This document shows positions 23,216 to 34,572 of a DNA stretch of 64,000 bases, in pieces. How positions within the stretch are numbered: position 1 is the stretch's first letter; each line of letters opens with the position of its first letter. The stretch is taken from NCBI GenBank assembly GCA_947623455.1, contig OX392536.1, forward strand, positions 7,745,282 through 7,809,281. The letters run 5' to 3'. Position numbers and translations under genes: made by a program. Source of the stretch: Mimachlamys varia. Its lineage: Eukaryota > Mollusca > Bivalvia > Pectinida > Pectinidae. The notes under the pieces were generated by a model that saw only the letters and a program-made list of their open reading frames with translations, made no database searches and was not told the DNA's origin.

Positions 23216-24060
23216 TAAAATTGACATTACGAACACAAATCGATATCTACATTAATTAAAAGAATAATTGAAATGTTTACTCAAATTAATTTGTGTTCGT
23301 GTCAATACGTAATTTGTGTTCGTGTCAATACGTAATTTGGGGTCGTGTCAATACGTAATTTGTGTTCGTGTCAATACGTAATTTGTGTTAGTGTGAATAC
23401 GTAATTTGTGTTCGTGGCAATACGTAATTTGTGTTCGTGTCAATACGTAATTTGTGTTCGTGTCAATACGTAATTTGTGTTAGTGTCAATACGTAATTTG
23501 TGTTAGTGTCAATACGTAATTTTGTGTCGTGTCAATACGTAATTTGTGTTCGTGTCAATACGTAATTTGTGTTAGTGTCAATACGTAGTTTGTGTTAGTG
23601 TTAATACGTAATTTGTGTTCGTGTCAATACGTAATTTGTGTTAGTGTCAATATGTAATTTTGGGTCGTGTCAATACGTAATTTGTGTTCATGTCAATACG
23701 TAATTTGTCTTAGTGTCAATACGTAATTTGTGTTAGTGTCAATACGTAGTTTGTGTTAGTGTTAATACGTAATTTGTGTTAGTGTCAATACGTAATTTGT
23801 GTTAGTGTCAATACGTAGTTTGTGTTAGTGTTAATACGTAATTTGTGTTCGTGTCAATACGTAATTTGTGTTAGTGTCAATATATAATTTGTGTTCGTGT
23901 CAATACGTAATTTGTGTTCGTGTTAATACGTAATTTGTGTTCGTGTCAATACGTAATTTGTGTTAGTGTCAATACGTAATTTTGTGTCGTGTCAATACGT
24001 AATTTGTGTTCGTGTCAATACGTAATTTGGGGTCGTGTCAATATATTTTTTGTGTATTTT
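23216..24060. mobile_element. Possible TIR element enclosing the 23-bp array
   Basis: On the left, GGTAAAGTGTAAAATTGACA followed by TTACGAACACAAAT is an inverted copy of the array unit. On the right the array ends GTGTCAATATATTTTTTGTG then TATTTTACC, an approximate inverse of the left flank. This is the same architecture as the 1213-2008 element. The shared words TTGACATTAC and GATATCTACA suggest the two are relatives. The ends are not sharply defined. Confidence 0.45.
23285..24048. repeat. 23-bp minisatellite, ~33 copies
   Basis: The unit is TCAATACGTAATTTGTGTTC plus GTG, with variants TTAGTG and TGGGGTCG. Nearly every unit holds the palindrome TACGTA. Variant order recurs in blocks (the TACGTAGTTTG variant at about 23,583, 23,744 and 23,814), again pointing to block duplication. 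Confidence 0.95.
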
Positions 24061-24065
24061 ACCAT

Positions 24066-25785
24066 TTCGCAATTGTTATACCCCAAAATAAAAAAACTCA
24101 CTTCACTTGACCTGTAGGCACTTTATTATGTTACCAAATCATTGCTGAATATATGCTTGCCTATTATAGTAAACGGGTAGAGAGACTGACTGAGATAGAT
24201 GTGTTGTTGAATTGTATTTATTCACACTCCTGTGGCGACATTAACTATGATAGTGGATTGATTCGAGTACAGCAGTGTTCTGTACGGATAAAGTTACAAA
24301 TGTATACCTTAATATTAATCAAAAATACTGTGACACCTGTATCTTCGCTGCCATGCTTGTCCTCTCTTTGTAATGCATAAACAAGATTCGAGGTAAAATA
24401 GAAAATACATTTCAGTTAAATTGATTTCAGTGTTCAATTTCAAAATACCTCATAACACTAAACTATGACATATTCTTTTTTGGTTCTTTTATTACATTTT
24501 TTTTTATTATAATGGACAATACTTCTTTTCCTGTCTATATTTCTTTCTATCTCACTTTATCTTTCTCTTTGATCTGTACTCTTTTCCTCAATATTTTTTG
24601 TTCTAGAGATTTCTTTTCATGAAAAGAACCTGTATTTCTGCTATCGACAATTAGTTAACCCCGATAACAGCCACACAACTCCATAAGGGCTATCAAATGG
24701 CGTTATCGAACAAGTAAATCCAATTTGAACTTCCAAAAGAACGTCCCTATAATGAAGTCATGTCCACAGATATTTAGTATTCATGTTGAATTTCTTTATG
24801 ACGTCCTTCACGTCACAAATCAGTACAACTCTTTTTCATGACTCATTTTTGTTACATCAAAGTGTTTCCATTTTGGCTAGATAGAAAGAAAAACCAAACA
24901 CCTATGAAATACATACGTACAGTTTTATAAAATATTCTTTTTTATTTCATATTAAAAGTGTAATAAATATCATAAGCGTGACCCTGACTTGATGATTTTT
25001 CATGTAGTTTGATATTTTGTTCATGCACATTTTTCATACAACCAAATCACACGATTATTTGGTAACGACTCGTTTTTCTTACACTAAAAATCATTTTGAT
25101 TAGCGAACAACACAAAATTTACTATTGAGACACATGCATTTGGTTTGTAATAGCTTTTCTACTTCATATACGCATGGTATCAAACTAATATCGTTGTATA
25201 TTTTTTGTTCGATTTTTCAACGCGTGTATTTATTGTAATTTCTGTTCACCTGACGTTTTTTTTTTTTTGTACAAACTAAATTAAAAGTTTTTGTTCATTT
25301 ACACGTTTAAATTTAAACCGGTAAATTCAGAAATTGTTGGTGTGTTTTTAATACGCCATCTTGTTCGAGTGAATCCAATACCATTTCATAATAAATAAAC
25401 AAATGATTAGTATAAACTTAATTTCATTCAAACAGTATATATACAGCATTATAGACAGAGAATATGAAGGAATAGGATCCGGAAACAAGTTTTAAACAAA
25501 TTATTTCATTTACATTTCGTTTGAATACAATATACTGTGTATGCAGTCATGCGTATATATTAAAATATAATCCATTTGATAGTTTTTATAGTTTTTTTGA
25601 CAAAAATATTTACGTAACGACATATTTAATGACAGTATATTAATTCATATCTGGGTGCTTAGGCGACAATACTTTGAATATGGGCGTACGTTTATTATTG
25701 GCAAAACAAGTACAACTGATAAATTGTGCAGATTAAACGTCCATTCTCCTAACATGTTTTTCAATGACCATTTAAAGACTTGTTT
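24066..25785. other. AT-rich non-coding stretch
   Basis: Dominated by A/T runs. No domain-bearing frame, RNA gene or repeat family was recognised. Confidence 0.45.
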
Positions 25786-26165
25786 AGATCACACGGCTCC
25801 ACACTGGCTCTACACGGCCCCACACTGGCTCCACACGGCACCACACGGCACCACACGGCACCACACGGCCCCACACGGCCCCACACTGGCTCCACACGGC
25901 CCCACACGGCTCCACACGGCCCCACACTGGCCCAACACGGCCCCACACTGGTTCCACACGGCCCCACACGGCTCCACACGGCCCCACACTGGTTCCATAC
26001 AATCCCACACTGGTTCCACACGGCCCCACACTGGCTCCACACGGCCCCACACTGGCTTCATACGGCCCCACACTGGCTCCATACGGCCCCACACTGGCTC
26101 CACACGTCTACAAACGTCTCAACACTGCCTACACACGACCTCACATTGGCTCCAAACGGTTCCAC
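25786..26165. repeat. GC-rich 10/11-bp minisatellite
   Basis: Units CCACACGGCC and CCACACTGGCT alternate as 21-bp dimers, with a run of 10-bp CCACACGGCA units near 25,833-25,870. Several frames on both strands are open (HTGSTRP-type on plus) only because the array lacks stop triplets. It lies where the polymerase-B relic breaks off, and is far richer in G+C than its surroundings. Confidence 0.93.
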
Positions 26166-26184
26166 ACGGATACACACATGCTCC

Positions 26185-29100
26185 TTACGGGGTAGCGACA
26201 ATACTTATTGACCAATTGGTACAGAGACTTAAAGTTTACGTATTTGATCTGCTCCCCGTCTTTGACCTTGTAATGTAGTTTACGTGCGTTGGTTCTACCC
26301 CCAAAAAACTATCCCTTGGGTTGAGACGTTCCACGATGTCCAGTGAGTCCACAAAATGTTTACACTTGTCGTCCCTTACCCGGAGGTGTTGAAATTCTTG
26401 TTCCCCGATACATACATAATTCATTCCCATATTCTCTATTACACTTTTCTTTTTCATGGTGAGTGCAAATAGTTCATCCATGGACTGGTTCCTTCTTGGA
26501 TGTTTGGTTGTATGTTGTTCTTGTTTGAAACATTTTGGATACCTGTGATACACACAGCCGTCAAATTCGTATGCCGTGTTAGTTTCAGCGCAGTTCCAAT
26601 CAAGTTTATAACAAGATCCCGATAATTTCTTCTCGTCACCGTTTAAAGATTGTTAGATGTTTGCACCGATGTTGTGTTTCATCCATTCCAGCCGTTGGAT
26701 GGACTATTATTTCTGTCATCATTAAGGGACAAGGGCAATGGGGCTCTTCACAAACTCCTTACAAATAATCTGTTCTTTCGGATCGTCCTTCCATTCACCC
26801 GCTACGCAAACCGACAGTTTACATGCTAGTACCTTTCCCTCCATCCAGTCCGGATTGACTTAACCTCTTTTGATTTTACGCGCCACGTTTCCTCCATGAA
26901 GTTTGTTTTGTAGACTCCCATACACATGAAAGCGATGGTGACGACTCCAATGGATCGATGGCGCCGATTTAATTCTCTTCCCCTCTTTCCGTCGTCGTTT
27001 GTCACTTCTTCCCAATGACCCGTGGCATTCATCAGTAGATCTTTAAATTTGAGACATGCTCGTCTAAGTATGTCGACATCATTGCGGCAGTAGGACAACA
27101 TATCTTCCCGAAAGTCAAATAGTTCTCCCTCTGTGGTGTTGTACCATTCCATGAACTATTTTTTATCCTTGGTTTTTATACGGTAACAACCATAAATTAT
27201 GGTGAAGGATAAAGACCTCTGTAAATTTTGTTCCCTGAAGGTTGACAAAATGTGGAAACAAACATTTCTTTAGCTCCTTTAGACCTAAATATTTCGGTTA
27301 TGCCGCCAATTTTATCGGTAAAAAGTTCAAACCGTCTACCACGTTAATGTCAAGTCCTTTCCCTTTCCCTACGTGTATTCACATGGCCTTGGAACCATTG
27401 TATATGATAGTCTGGTCAAATACATTGAGCGATCAAATACTCTAGCAGGAACTAGCCGTCACATCCTTTCATGTTGTTGGCAATGGCGGTGAAATATTGG
27501 TGTTGGGTAGAAAACAATCATTTCCCAAATCGTGAGCTGGTGTCGTTTCCCTGCAATACGACCTCTCTTAAACCACAAGTATCCTTGCAGAGCGATTTAG
27601 AGCCTTCACATTTCTTACATCGAGTTCCACAACAGTAACACTTCTTGGTGACGGGCTTATCCATACACTTCTAGCAGGTTTTTGGGATTCCCCACACTAT
27701 GACAGGCGACAGTGTTGACAAAGGGTACAACCCTTACACCTTCCATCTTAACCCTCGTGGTATTGCAGCACCGTATCTTGTGTACATTCAAAGTCGAAAA
27801 AGACGAACGTAGGTATATGCACGCCGTTGGCCGGGTTTGCACGGAGGTACCAGATATTGTCCTCTAAAACGTGTTGTTTACAGGATGAACAGAGGTACTT
27901 TTCGCATTTGTGTTGTTCCGGTTCACGCAAAGCACGGTCCAGTACTTTATAAGTCCTACATTTCCACAATGTTCGCATTCGGACTTCTCATGCGATGTTC
28001 CCTTCTAAGGCCCCGTAACGTATTTCGGCTTATCCAAATGACGCTGAAAACATTCCAAAGATCGACAGGTTGTGTGATATTTGATACATGATATATGAAT
28101 GCGCGTCTCCGTACAGTTACTTGCTTTACACACGATGCATGTTGTTTTGCAGAAATGACGTTCCCCACAGAGCGAGAGAAAAATCCACTAATGAATGAAA
28201 ATACTGTATTTCTCCGTCTGCCTAAGTAGAGATACAAGTTTCTCCTATTGGCGTTGTCCGTAATTTTAATGAAGTGTGCACTGTCCACTAAAATATTGAC
28301 GCTTAACACTTCTTCAACTGCTGAAATGTCGTTCAAACTGGCCGGTCGATCGATCGGAACGTCAGCCATATCGATCAACGACCTTTCGATAATACCAATC
28401 TGAAACTTTTCCATGTTTTCCAAGTATCTGTCGTATCATCGGAGCTTGCCGTTCGTCTTTGGTCAAGTCATTCAACGTTTCGTTTGAGATCTTATTAATA
28501 CGTACCCAACAGATTGTTATGGATCGAGCCATACACATGTTGTCTGCGTTTACGATTTGAACAAGAGACGTCTTCTTTTTGATAGAATCGCTTCCACCGC
28601 AATGCAATTCGTCTTCTACCGCCTCCCTTCGGATAATTGAGGATACCAACGTTGATATTACATCCTTCCGTCACGGTGAGTTCCTCGAGTGGCTCTGCAA
28701 CACCTTTTCGATATCTTCTCTAATTAGATTAGCATCGAGCTCTTCCAACGGATGCAATGGACCCACGATGGAATTATCAAGACCAGGAACATATATGAGG
28801 ACTCGTCAGACATCGTTTTGTGCTGCTCCCCTAATTCTTAGCTTCCTCCAATACATTTTGAAACATGTCCATGGAGATCTCCGTGTATGTCTTTTTAACT
28901 TTTTTGTCATTCCAGAAATCCTTGTCTAAATTTGATGTCGATAGCCGCTTTAGTTTTTCTGCTATTTTTTCTAAATGATATGGTCTGGACGGCCCCGGTT
29001 GCTGCCCGCCATACTGGTTTAGACATGAAGGTTTTGGCGAGCCTGATGCAGTCGGCAAGTCCAAATCAATCCATTTCAATTCCAGGATTTTCTCTTTGAC

Positions 29101-29203
29101 GAAGTGGTCATCGAGAATACCAGTAAAATCGGCAAACTTCCGCAGTTCTTCGCTATTGTCGACGGAATCCACGATGACGTTCAGCTATGGCAACCTGTCG
29201 ATT
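26185..29203 (-). pseudogene. Decayed protein-primed family B DNA polymerase (Polinton/Maverick-like)
   Basis: Minus-strand fragments in several frames keep the order of a large protein-primed polymerase B. There is an N-terminal segment (28,831-29,203), then a Cys-rich stretch (CEKYLCSSCKQHV). Exonuclease motif I follows as FVFFDFECTQD near 27,790, then exonuclease motif III as YCRNDVDILRR near 27,070. A conserved pre-palm block (NQSMDELFALTMKKK) lies near 26,470. Polymerase motif A is degenerate as NFKSLYQ, and its catalytic Asp codon is now Asn at 26,234-26,236. Frameshifts and stops separate these pieces, and motifs B and C are absent because homology ends at about 26,190, against the GC-rich minisatellite. 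Such polymerases belong to Polintons and related virus-like elements. No integrase, protease, ATPase or capsid gene was seen, so this is a fragment. It is not functional. Confidence 0.8.
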
Positions 29204-29992
29204 CTGCAAAAGAAAAACAAACATGAAAAACGTTCAAAGAACGATAACTCTAAAATCTTTTATCAGCTCATGGAAACAAAACCCGTCGTGGGCCTCTTTC
29301 ATGTTTTGACTGATATGTAAATTTGGAGGGGGTCGCAGAGTGTATTATAGTAAAATCGTTGGTGATGTGTGTAACATGTAATAGGAAAACTCCAATTATT
29401 TCCCCGTGAAGGCGCGCGACACCGCACCGTGAAATGACACTGGAGATAATTAACAACACATGGAGTTCTTATTTTAACCTATTTCAAAGTTAACTATACG
29501 GATCAAGAATTTCTTTTCAGAATAGTATTAAAATATATATGATATACTAACAAATGAAAAATAAATCAAAAGCATGTTGTTTGATTTACACTGTGTTAGA
29601 ATATTGGGTTTTTGTAAGTGCTTTGCTCGTATTCTCAATAGATATACTCGTGTATTAAGTAACATGATTATTAGGCGATAAATCAATTAAAGAAGGAAGT
29701 ATCAAGTCGTTATAGATCATGTACAGCAATTCCCACCACTTTAAAAAAGGCATGAATGACAATTTTTATTTAAAAAAAAGCTATCAGGTCACATCACTTT
29801 ATTCAGGTCAGGCAGACTAATATGTAGATTTGGAGCGAAGTCGCTGTGTGTGTAACAGGTAATATGATACTTCCCAATTATTTTTCGACCGGGGCCCCGA
29901 GGCTATTAAACGCCATTACTACACACAAGAAACGATACAGTAGACGGAGTGTTAAAAGTTTGAATAAAAACAAATAAAAAACATCTGCGTAC
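29204..29992. other. Putative intron of the polymerase-B relic
   Basis: AT-rich and without recognisable coding content. Words near 29,320-29,420 and 29,820-29,890 (TGTAAATTTGGAG and TGTAGATTTGGAGCGAAG, each followed by GTGT and a TGTAACA word) look like two diverged copies of a short repeat. Confidence 0.4.
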
Positions 29993-30110
29993 CTTATGCA
30001 GTCTTTATCCACGCCCCGACTTCCAATGTGAAAAGAATGGTTATCGCTGTTAGGCTCTCTTGATCTTTCAAACGATGAAAACTGTTCCCGAAAAAAATTG
30101 ATGCTGGGCT
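29993..30110 (-). pseudogene. Probable upstream exon of the polymerase-B relic
   Basis: A minus-strand frame reading FERSREPNSDNHSFHIGSRG ends at a donor-like CATAAG|GTACGC. It joins in phase to the acceptor TTTTCTTTTGCAG at 29,203, restoring the frame of the next block except for one TAG eight bases after the junction region. The 5' limit of this exon is uncertain. An intron inside a Polinton-type gene would suggest a copy that was once expressed from the host genome. Confidence 0.45.
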
Positions 30111-30139
30111 GCACGAATCCTGTGTCTTTTATACGGTTA

Positions 30140-30370
30140 AGTAGGTCAGGACTAGGTGACGTTTGAGTAAAAAACACCACTAGGTCTAAGTAGATCAGGT
30201 CAGGGTCAGTTTGAGGTGAAATCACCACACGGTCAATGTGGGACTGGGTCAAAGTAGATCGTGTCGGGGTTTCCCAAGTCTTAGTAGATCAAGCTGGTGT
30301 TACGTAGGTCAGGTTACGTAGGTGCAAAAGTAGGTTGATGCCGAGTTCAAATGTAGGTCAAGTTGGGGAT
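30140..30370 (+). repeat. Degenerate array rich in AGGTCA-type words
   Basis: The words TAGGTCAGG, TAGGTCTAAG, CAGGTCAGGGTCAG, GGGTCAAAG, TAGGTCAGGT and TAGGTCAAGT recur at irregular short spacing. It looks like a decayed short-unit tandem repeat built on (G)TAGGTCA. AGGTCA is the nuclear-receptor half-site, but the regular spacing expected of a dedicated response element is not evident. Confidence 0.55.
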
Positions 30371-30848
30371 TAAGAGACCCCTTTACTACTCCCGAGGGAT
30401 TTTCAATCAGAATACTTTTGACTGGCTACCATTTTGAAAATAACAATATTTTCCTTGAGCTTTTTTGACGAAAACAAATGACACAGCGAGATTAAGCATA
30501 CCCCATATTTGTAAACGTAGTTTGAACAGAAAAATTAATCTCAATCTCAGCTTTTATGTACACGTTAAAATCTCAAGAAATGTTTTTTAATTTCATCACG
30601 TCGCCTTTTTTCTCTTTCGGCATCATATTTTACTGTATTCGTGACGTCACGTCAATGTTGCACCATTATAACGTCACGCCGTGACTGTATTGCATGGGTA
30701 GATGTGTCATACCTGTAACCACATCAACCATAGGCGTATTGCCCTAGACAGGCCAGCATTACAAACCTAGAAATGAAATGAAATTTTATATTGAAATAAA
30801 TTAGATTCATTACTAATTATCTATTATGACACTGTTGAGAGGGAGCAC

Positions 30849-30922
30849 TATTGCCTCATAGTATTGTCGAGGGATTAAATAGTGCTTGAGCCGAAGACAC
30901 AAGACAATACTATGAGGCAGTA
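30849..30922. repeat. Hairpin, 20-bp arms
   Basis: TATTGCCTCATAGTATTGTC (30,849-30,868) pairs with GACAATACTATGAGGCAGTA (30,903-30,922) with one mismatch across a 34-base loop. Function unknown; it may be the core of a small foldback element. A TGACGTCA word lies upstream at 30,642. Confidence 0.75.
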
Positions 30923-31424
30923 TTTTAAGTGAAGGCCCAGACGGGGTATCGATACTCTATCGAAGAGACATACGCATACATATATTCACTTTTAAGTTTA
31001 ATTTCCGATTGTGACTACACAAGTACTTGAAACGAAAATGTTTTCTTCATTTCAAATGCCTAAATGAAATCAATAAATAGCAAGCTTACTTGGTATGGTA
31101 CGGAAAAAAACGCGTGTGTGACATCAGCTAATATATGTTTTAGAGTTATAAATAACAAGTTTACATATTTATTAAATATTATTAAGAAAAAGTGTAAGTT
31201 CAATGACATCTTTTTTAAAAATGAGACTTAGAAGGTGTTCCATGTCCTTCCTATTTACTAACGGAGCGTCCAGGTAAGTAGATATAAGGCACTCAACATA
31301 CCGAACCAACAACCAGCTTCAGAACACATCATTTATTGACAACCGTACACATGCGCACTACGCAATATACAATGCAGGTAGGCCTATATATCGGATTCAG
31401 ATCCGGTCAAGATATGAAACGAAA
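30923..31424. other. Non-coding stretch
   Basis: Nothing recognisable was found between the hairpin and the R1 retroelement copy. Confidence 0.45.
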
Positions 31425-31907
31425 AAAAAATCAGAGAATACCAAAGCGTCAACAAAACCATAATCCGAACTCAAAATCGATTAAACTAGGGGCAAAAAAG
31501 GAACAAAGGAAAAATTTACATGGAGACTCTCGTTAAAGCACAAGAGAATAAGGCCTGGTGTTCCGGAAGAGTAAGCCTCTTCTGCTTCATCGACGAGACC
31601 CGCCATGTAAATCTTGGTCACATCCAAGTAAGCATCAATCCTCAAAATGAGAACCGAATCATCATTGTCATCACAACAAGTAAACACACTAACAAGCAAA
31701 CTCAAAAACGTCCATCTTCATATCACACAAAGATACATAATGTTTCTCGATGATATCAAGATTGCGACCATAAAACTTGCCCATAGTCTTCATCAACCTG
31801 CATTTCCCGAATCCCTGTGCCGTAAGTTTGTTCGTCAGCAGTTGACATCTATCACGAAAATCGCGATATTCAGAGCAAGCCCTAGAATAACGAATCAACT
31901 GCGACAT
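31425..31907 (-). mobile_element. Retroelement R1 (copy e) with reverse-transcriptase tail
   Basis: This is the most informative R1 copy. On the minus strand a 72-codon open frame (31,689-31,907) reads SRACSEYRDFRDRCQLLTNK, then KFYGRNLDIIEKHYVSLCDM. That pattern (R-x-Y-x-D-F...L-x-x-KL...G-F...RL...KFYGR) is known from the C-terminus of reverse transcriptases of LINE/Penelope-type retroelements in molluscs and cnidarians. A roughly 260-bp 3' untranslated tail follows, ending TTGACGCTTTGGTATTCTC. Every other R1 copy shares that end and is shorter at the 5' side, the signature of target-primed reverse transcription. Confidence 0.78.
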
Positions 31908-32368
31908 GTAAACCCCATAGGATGGAGAAGCAGGGATGTTACTATGCTATATCTTTTCTTCTTTTAAAATCACATGTGTAATTATTTTTGAATTTGAACT
32001 TTTTGACCTTTAAACCAAGAATTTGCATTAATATACTCTTACAGCATAACAAGTTGCAGATGATCAAATAGATGAGCAGTATTTTATTTGGTACATTTTG
32101 TATTCATTTAGCACAATCTCTGAATAAAATGTCACTTCAATAATTAAAAGTACAGGTCAATTCACTGTAAGATAGATTCTTAATACAGTGCGTTCAATTA
32201 GCTTCTTCATATCGAACAGTACAAGTCAAGACTTTTCCAGCGCTTATCAAATATGCTTATAAAACACTAAACTATGAAATTTGAAAAATAAACAAATGTC
32301 AAAGATTTACCATGTTATTTTAAATGAACGCATTAGCTTTCTGGTATGCGTTTTATCACAAATATCAG
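31908..32368. other. AT-rich non-coding stretch
   Basis: No gene or repeat was recognised. Confidence 0.45.
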
Positions 32369-33480
32369 TCACTTTTCACATGTATATACAATGTGGTCTT
32401 GAAACCTCGCTGGTGGGTTTATATGCCTTCCTGGGAGCGACACATTTCCGGTACTATCAGGCGAACTCAGTGGTGTGTGCGGTGGTTTGGTAGTTGGTTC
32501 CTCTGGTGGTACCACATGTGGTTCCAAAGGTACTTCCTGTTCGGAATTTCCGTCTGGCACTAAACTTTGCTCGACAATGACTACTATGTCCTTGATGACA
32601 GGGTTACCATTTGACAACCTGGGACGACGACGGTTGCGGCGATATTTCCTTACATCGTCTGTGATGACGGCATATTCCTATCAGTTCCATTTCCTGCATC
32701 AAGTTCTTTCCTATCAGTGTGGTGACACAGTTTCTTCAGCACAACAAATAATTAGTTTTGTTGCTTGAGGCATTCTTGGGATTTACAAACTCAATTTCAC
32801 ACTTTCTGAGTGGGGTTACCGTAGTTCTGTTGAACATTTTGAGAATGCTCGAAGTCGGTTTTAGCTCAACCCTATCTAGAAGTAGTTCCTTCGAGATGAT
32901 CCACTGTCGAGTTGGAATAGTGTTTGTTTTCCTCCTATGTCAAGTGTAGCGAGCAGTTCTTGAGATGACTGGATGGTTATACTTTCCACTGTAAGTATAT
33001 ACAGTTCGAAATAGTTTTCCTCATTCCTACAGTCGTCTGACACATGGTTTTAACTTTACCGCTTGATTCGTTGATTTGCTGCTGTTTCTATTGTTTCTTT
33101 GTTCATCACATTTTATTTCAGTTATTTGGATAGTTATACTAACGACAGTTCTGTCCAAAGGTAATCCAACACAAGACTTAAATGATTGCTGTCGTTTCCG
33201 AGGTGAAGGCCTGGGTTCTTGTTCTACAGAAATCCTCTGCTTTATCAAGCATAAGATCGTCTGCTCTCAGTGAGTATCTCGGATTCCACAAATGATCTTG
33301 TCACGAACGAGCGAGTCTGTAAATTCACCTAAATTACACGATTTAGACGGCGTATTGATGTCGATCATAAACCTATCAATGGATTCTTCTCCCTTCGACT
33401 TTTAGACAAAGGTTGGCAAGCTCGCTAATTTTGTAACCGGAGAAAGAGAAAATATAGCGACCAGACCGAGACGAACACTG
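32369..33480 (-). pseudogene. Gypsy-type LTR retrotransposon relic (copy A)
   Basis: Minus-strand fragments, 5' to 3', give a gag capsid block (LVRDKIICGIRDTH near 33,290). A protease-region block follows (RVELKPTSSILKMFN, then KCEIEFVNPKNASSYKTNFV, about 32,760-32,900). The end of integrase closes it (KYRRNRRRPRL near 32,625, then GRHINPPARFQDHIVY near 32,400). Reverse transcriptase, RNase H and the integrase core are deleted, and frames are broken by stops and shifts. No LTR was identified. The Steamer-like Gypsy elements of bivalves have this style of gag and protease. The same deletion is present in the 52.7-53.8 kb copy, so it predates the duplication. Not functional. Confidence 0.75.
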
Positions 33481-34134
33481 AACTACCCGGTAACTGATGA
33501 CCGATCCAGTAAAGTTCCACTATTCTATATTGTATATGTTATGTTTTCATTCAATTATGCATAGCGTATGATTTTTTGTATCCGTCCTGTATTGTCAATG
33601 CAAGTGATTGTCGATTATAATTGAAAATCGATCGGTTTGTCCTTTCCGATTCCGATTATCGATTGCAAAATTATCCATATAATCGGATATTTATTTAGAT
33701 CAAAATTTCAAATAGTTTTGATGTAAAAATGTTTTTATAGTATGTATTTTTTAACGTATGATTGATAAAACTATGTAAGAAATGCTTGAAATCCTTATAT
33801 TTTAAAAGAAGGAATCTACTTTATATACAGCAACATTGTCTATGTTATGGTAGTGTTCTCTCCTTATTTGGGTATTTAGTCTCTAAAAAATTCAGAACCG
33901 GTTATGCAATCGTGATAGATCGGTTTACTACTTCCGATTTCAAACAAATTATCGATTATTGATCAGTAGTCTATGTTTTATGTATGATCATGTAAAAAGG
34001 TAATATTGTACGGTTACAAAAAATAGCCATAAGAGGTAGTAACAAAACATAGGATTTACCTCCCTTGCATTATGTTGAATTAATTGAGGAAATACGCTCA
34101 CGTACGGTGAAAACAGGAAGTACATACTTAAACT
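33481..34134. other. Duplicated non-coding stretch
   Basis: AT-rich with GATTATCGATT-like words near 33,610-33,960. No gene is supported. Part of it (33,760-34,100) is itself similar to 35,760-36,130, an older duplication inside the block (shared TTTTTTAACGTATGATTGA, then CTCTCCTTATTTGGGTATTT). Confidence 0.55.
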
Positions 34135-34572
34135 TCACACACATACATCGCTATATATAAGGCTAGTCCATGTAGCTGATATATAAACAAATGTACCCAG
34201 ACAAAAATGTGTATCGCTGTAAGAATGCGTTAACATGCAGCTAAGATGTAAACAAATGCACACATATATCAGTATATAAAATGTGTGTACATGAAGCTGA
34301 CATATAAACAAATGCACACATATATCAGTATATAAAATGTTTGTACATGCAGCTGACATATAAACAAATGCACATATACATTAGTATATAAAATGTTTGT
34401 ACATGTAGCTGACATATAAACAAATGCACACATATATCAGTATATAAAATGTTTGTACATGCAGCTGACATATAAACAAATGCACACATATATCAGTATA
34501 TAAAATGTTTGTACATGCAGCTGACATATAAACAAATGCACACATATACACCAGTATATAAAAGGTGTGTAC
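34135..34572. repeat. 56-bp VNTR, copy A (~7-8 units)
   Basis: Units contain TATATAAAATGTTTGTACAT, GCAGCTGACATATAAACAAA and TGCACACATATATCAG. The array is about 430 bp here but about 200 bp in copy B (54,455-54,655), so copy number changed after duplication. One or two related units also occur at 36,170-36,250. The minus-strand open frames across it are repeat artefacts. Confidence 0.92.

Noticed and set aside
25655..26278. Overlapping His/Thr/Pro-rich and Gly/Val/Trp-rich frames on both strands
   Set aside because: All arise from the GC-rich 10/11-bp array; several frames are open at once, as expected of a stop-free repeat.
31520..31753. 77-codon plus-strand frame with a CFIDETRHVN motif that recurs in the window
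   Set aside because: It is antisense to the untranslated tail of the R1 retroelement; recurrence reflects the repeat, not a gene family.
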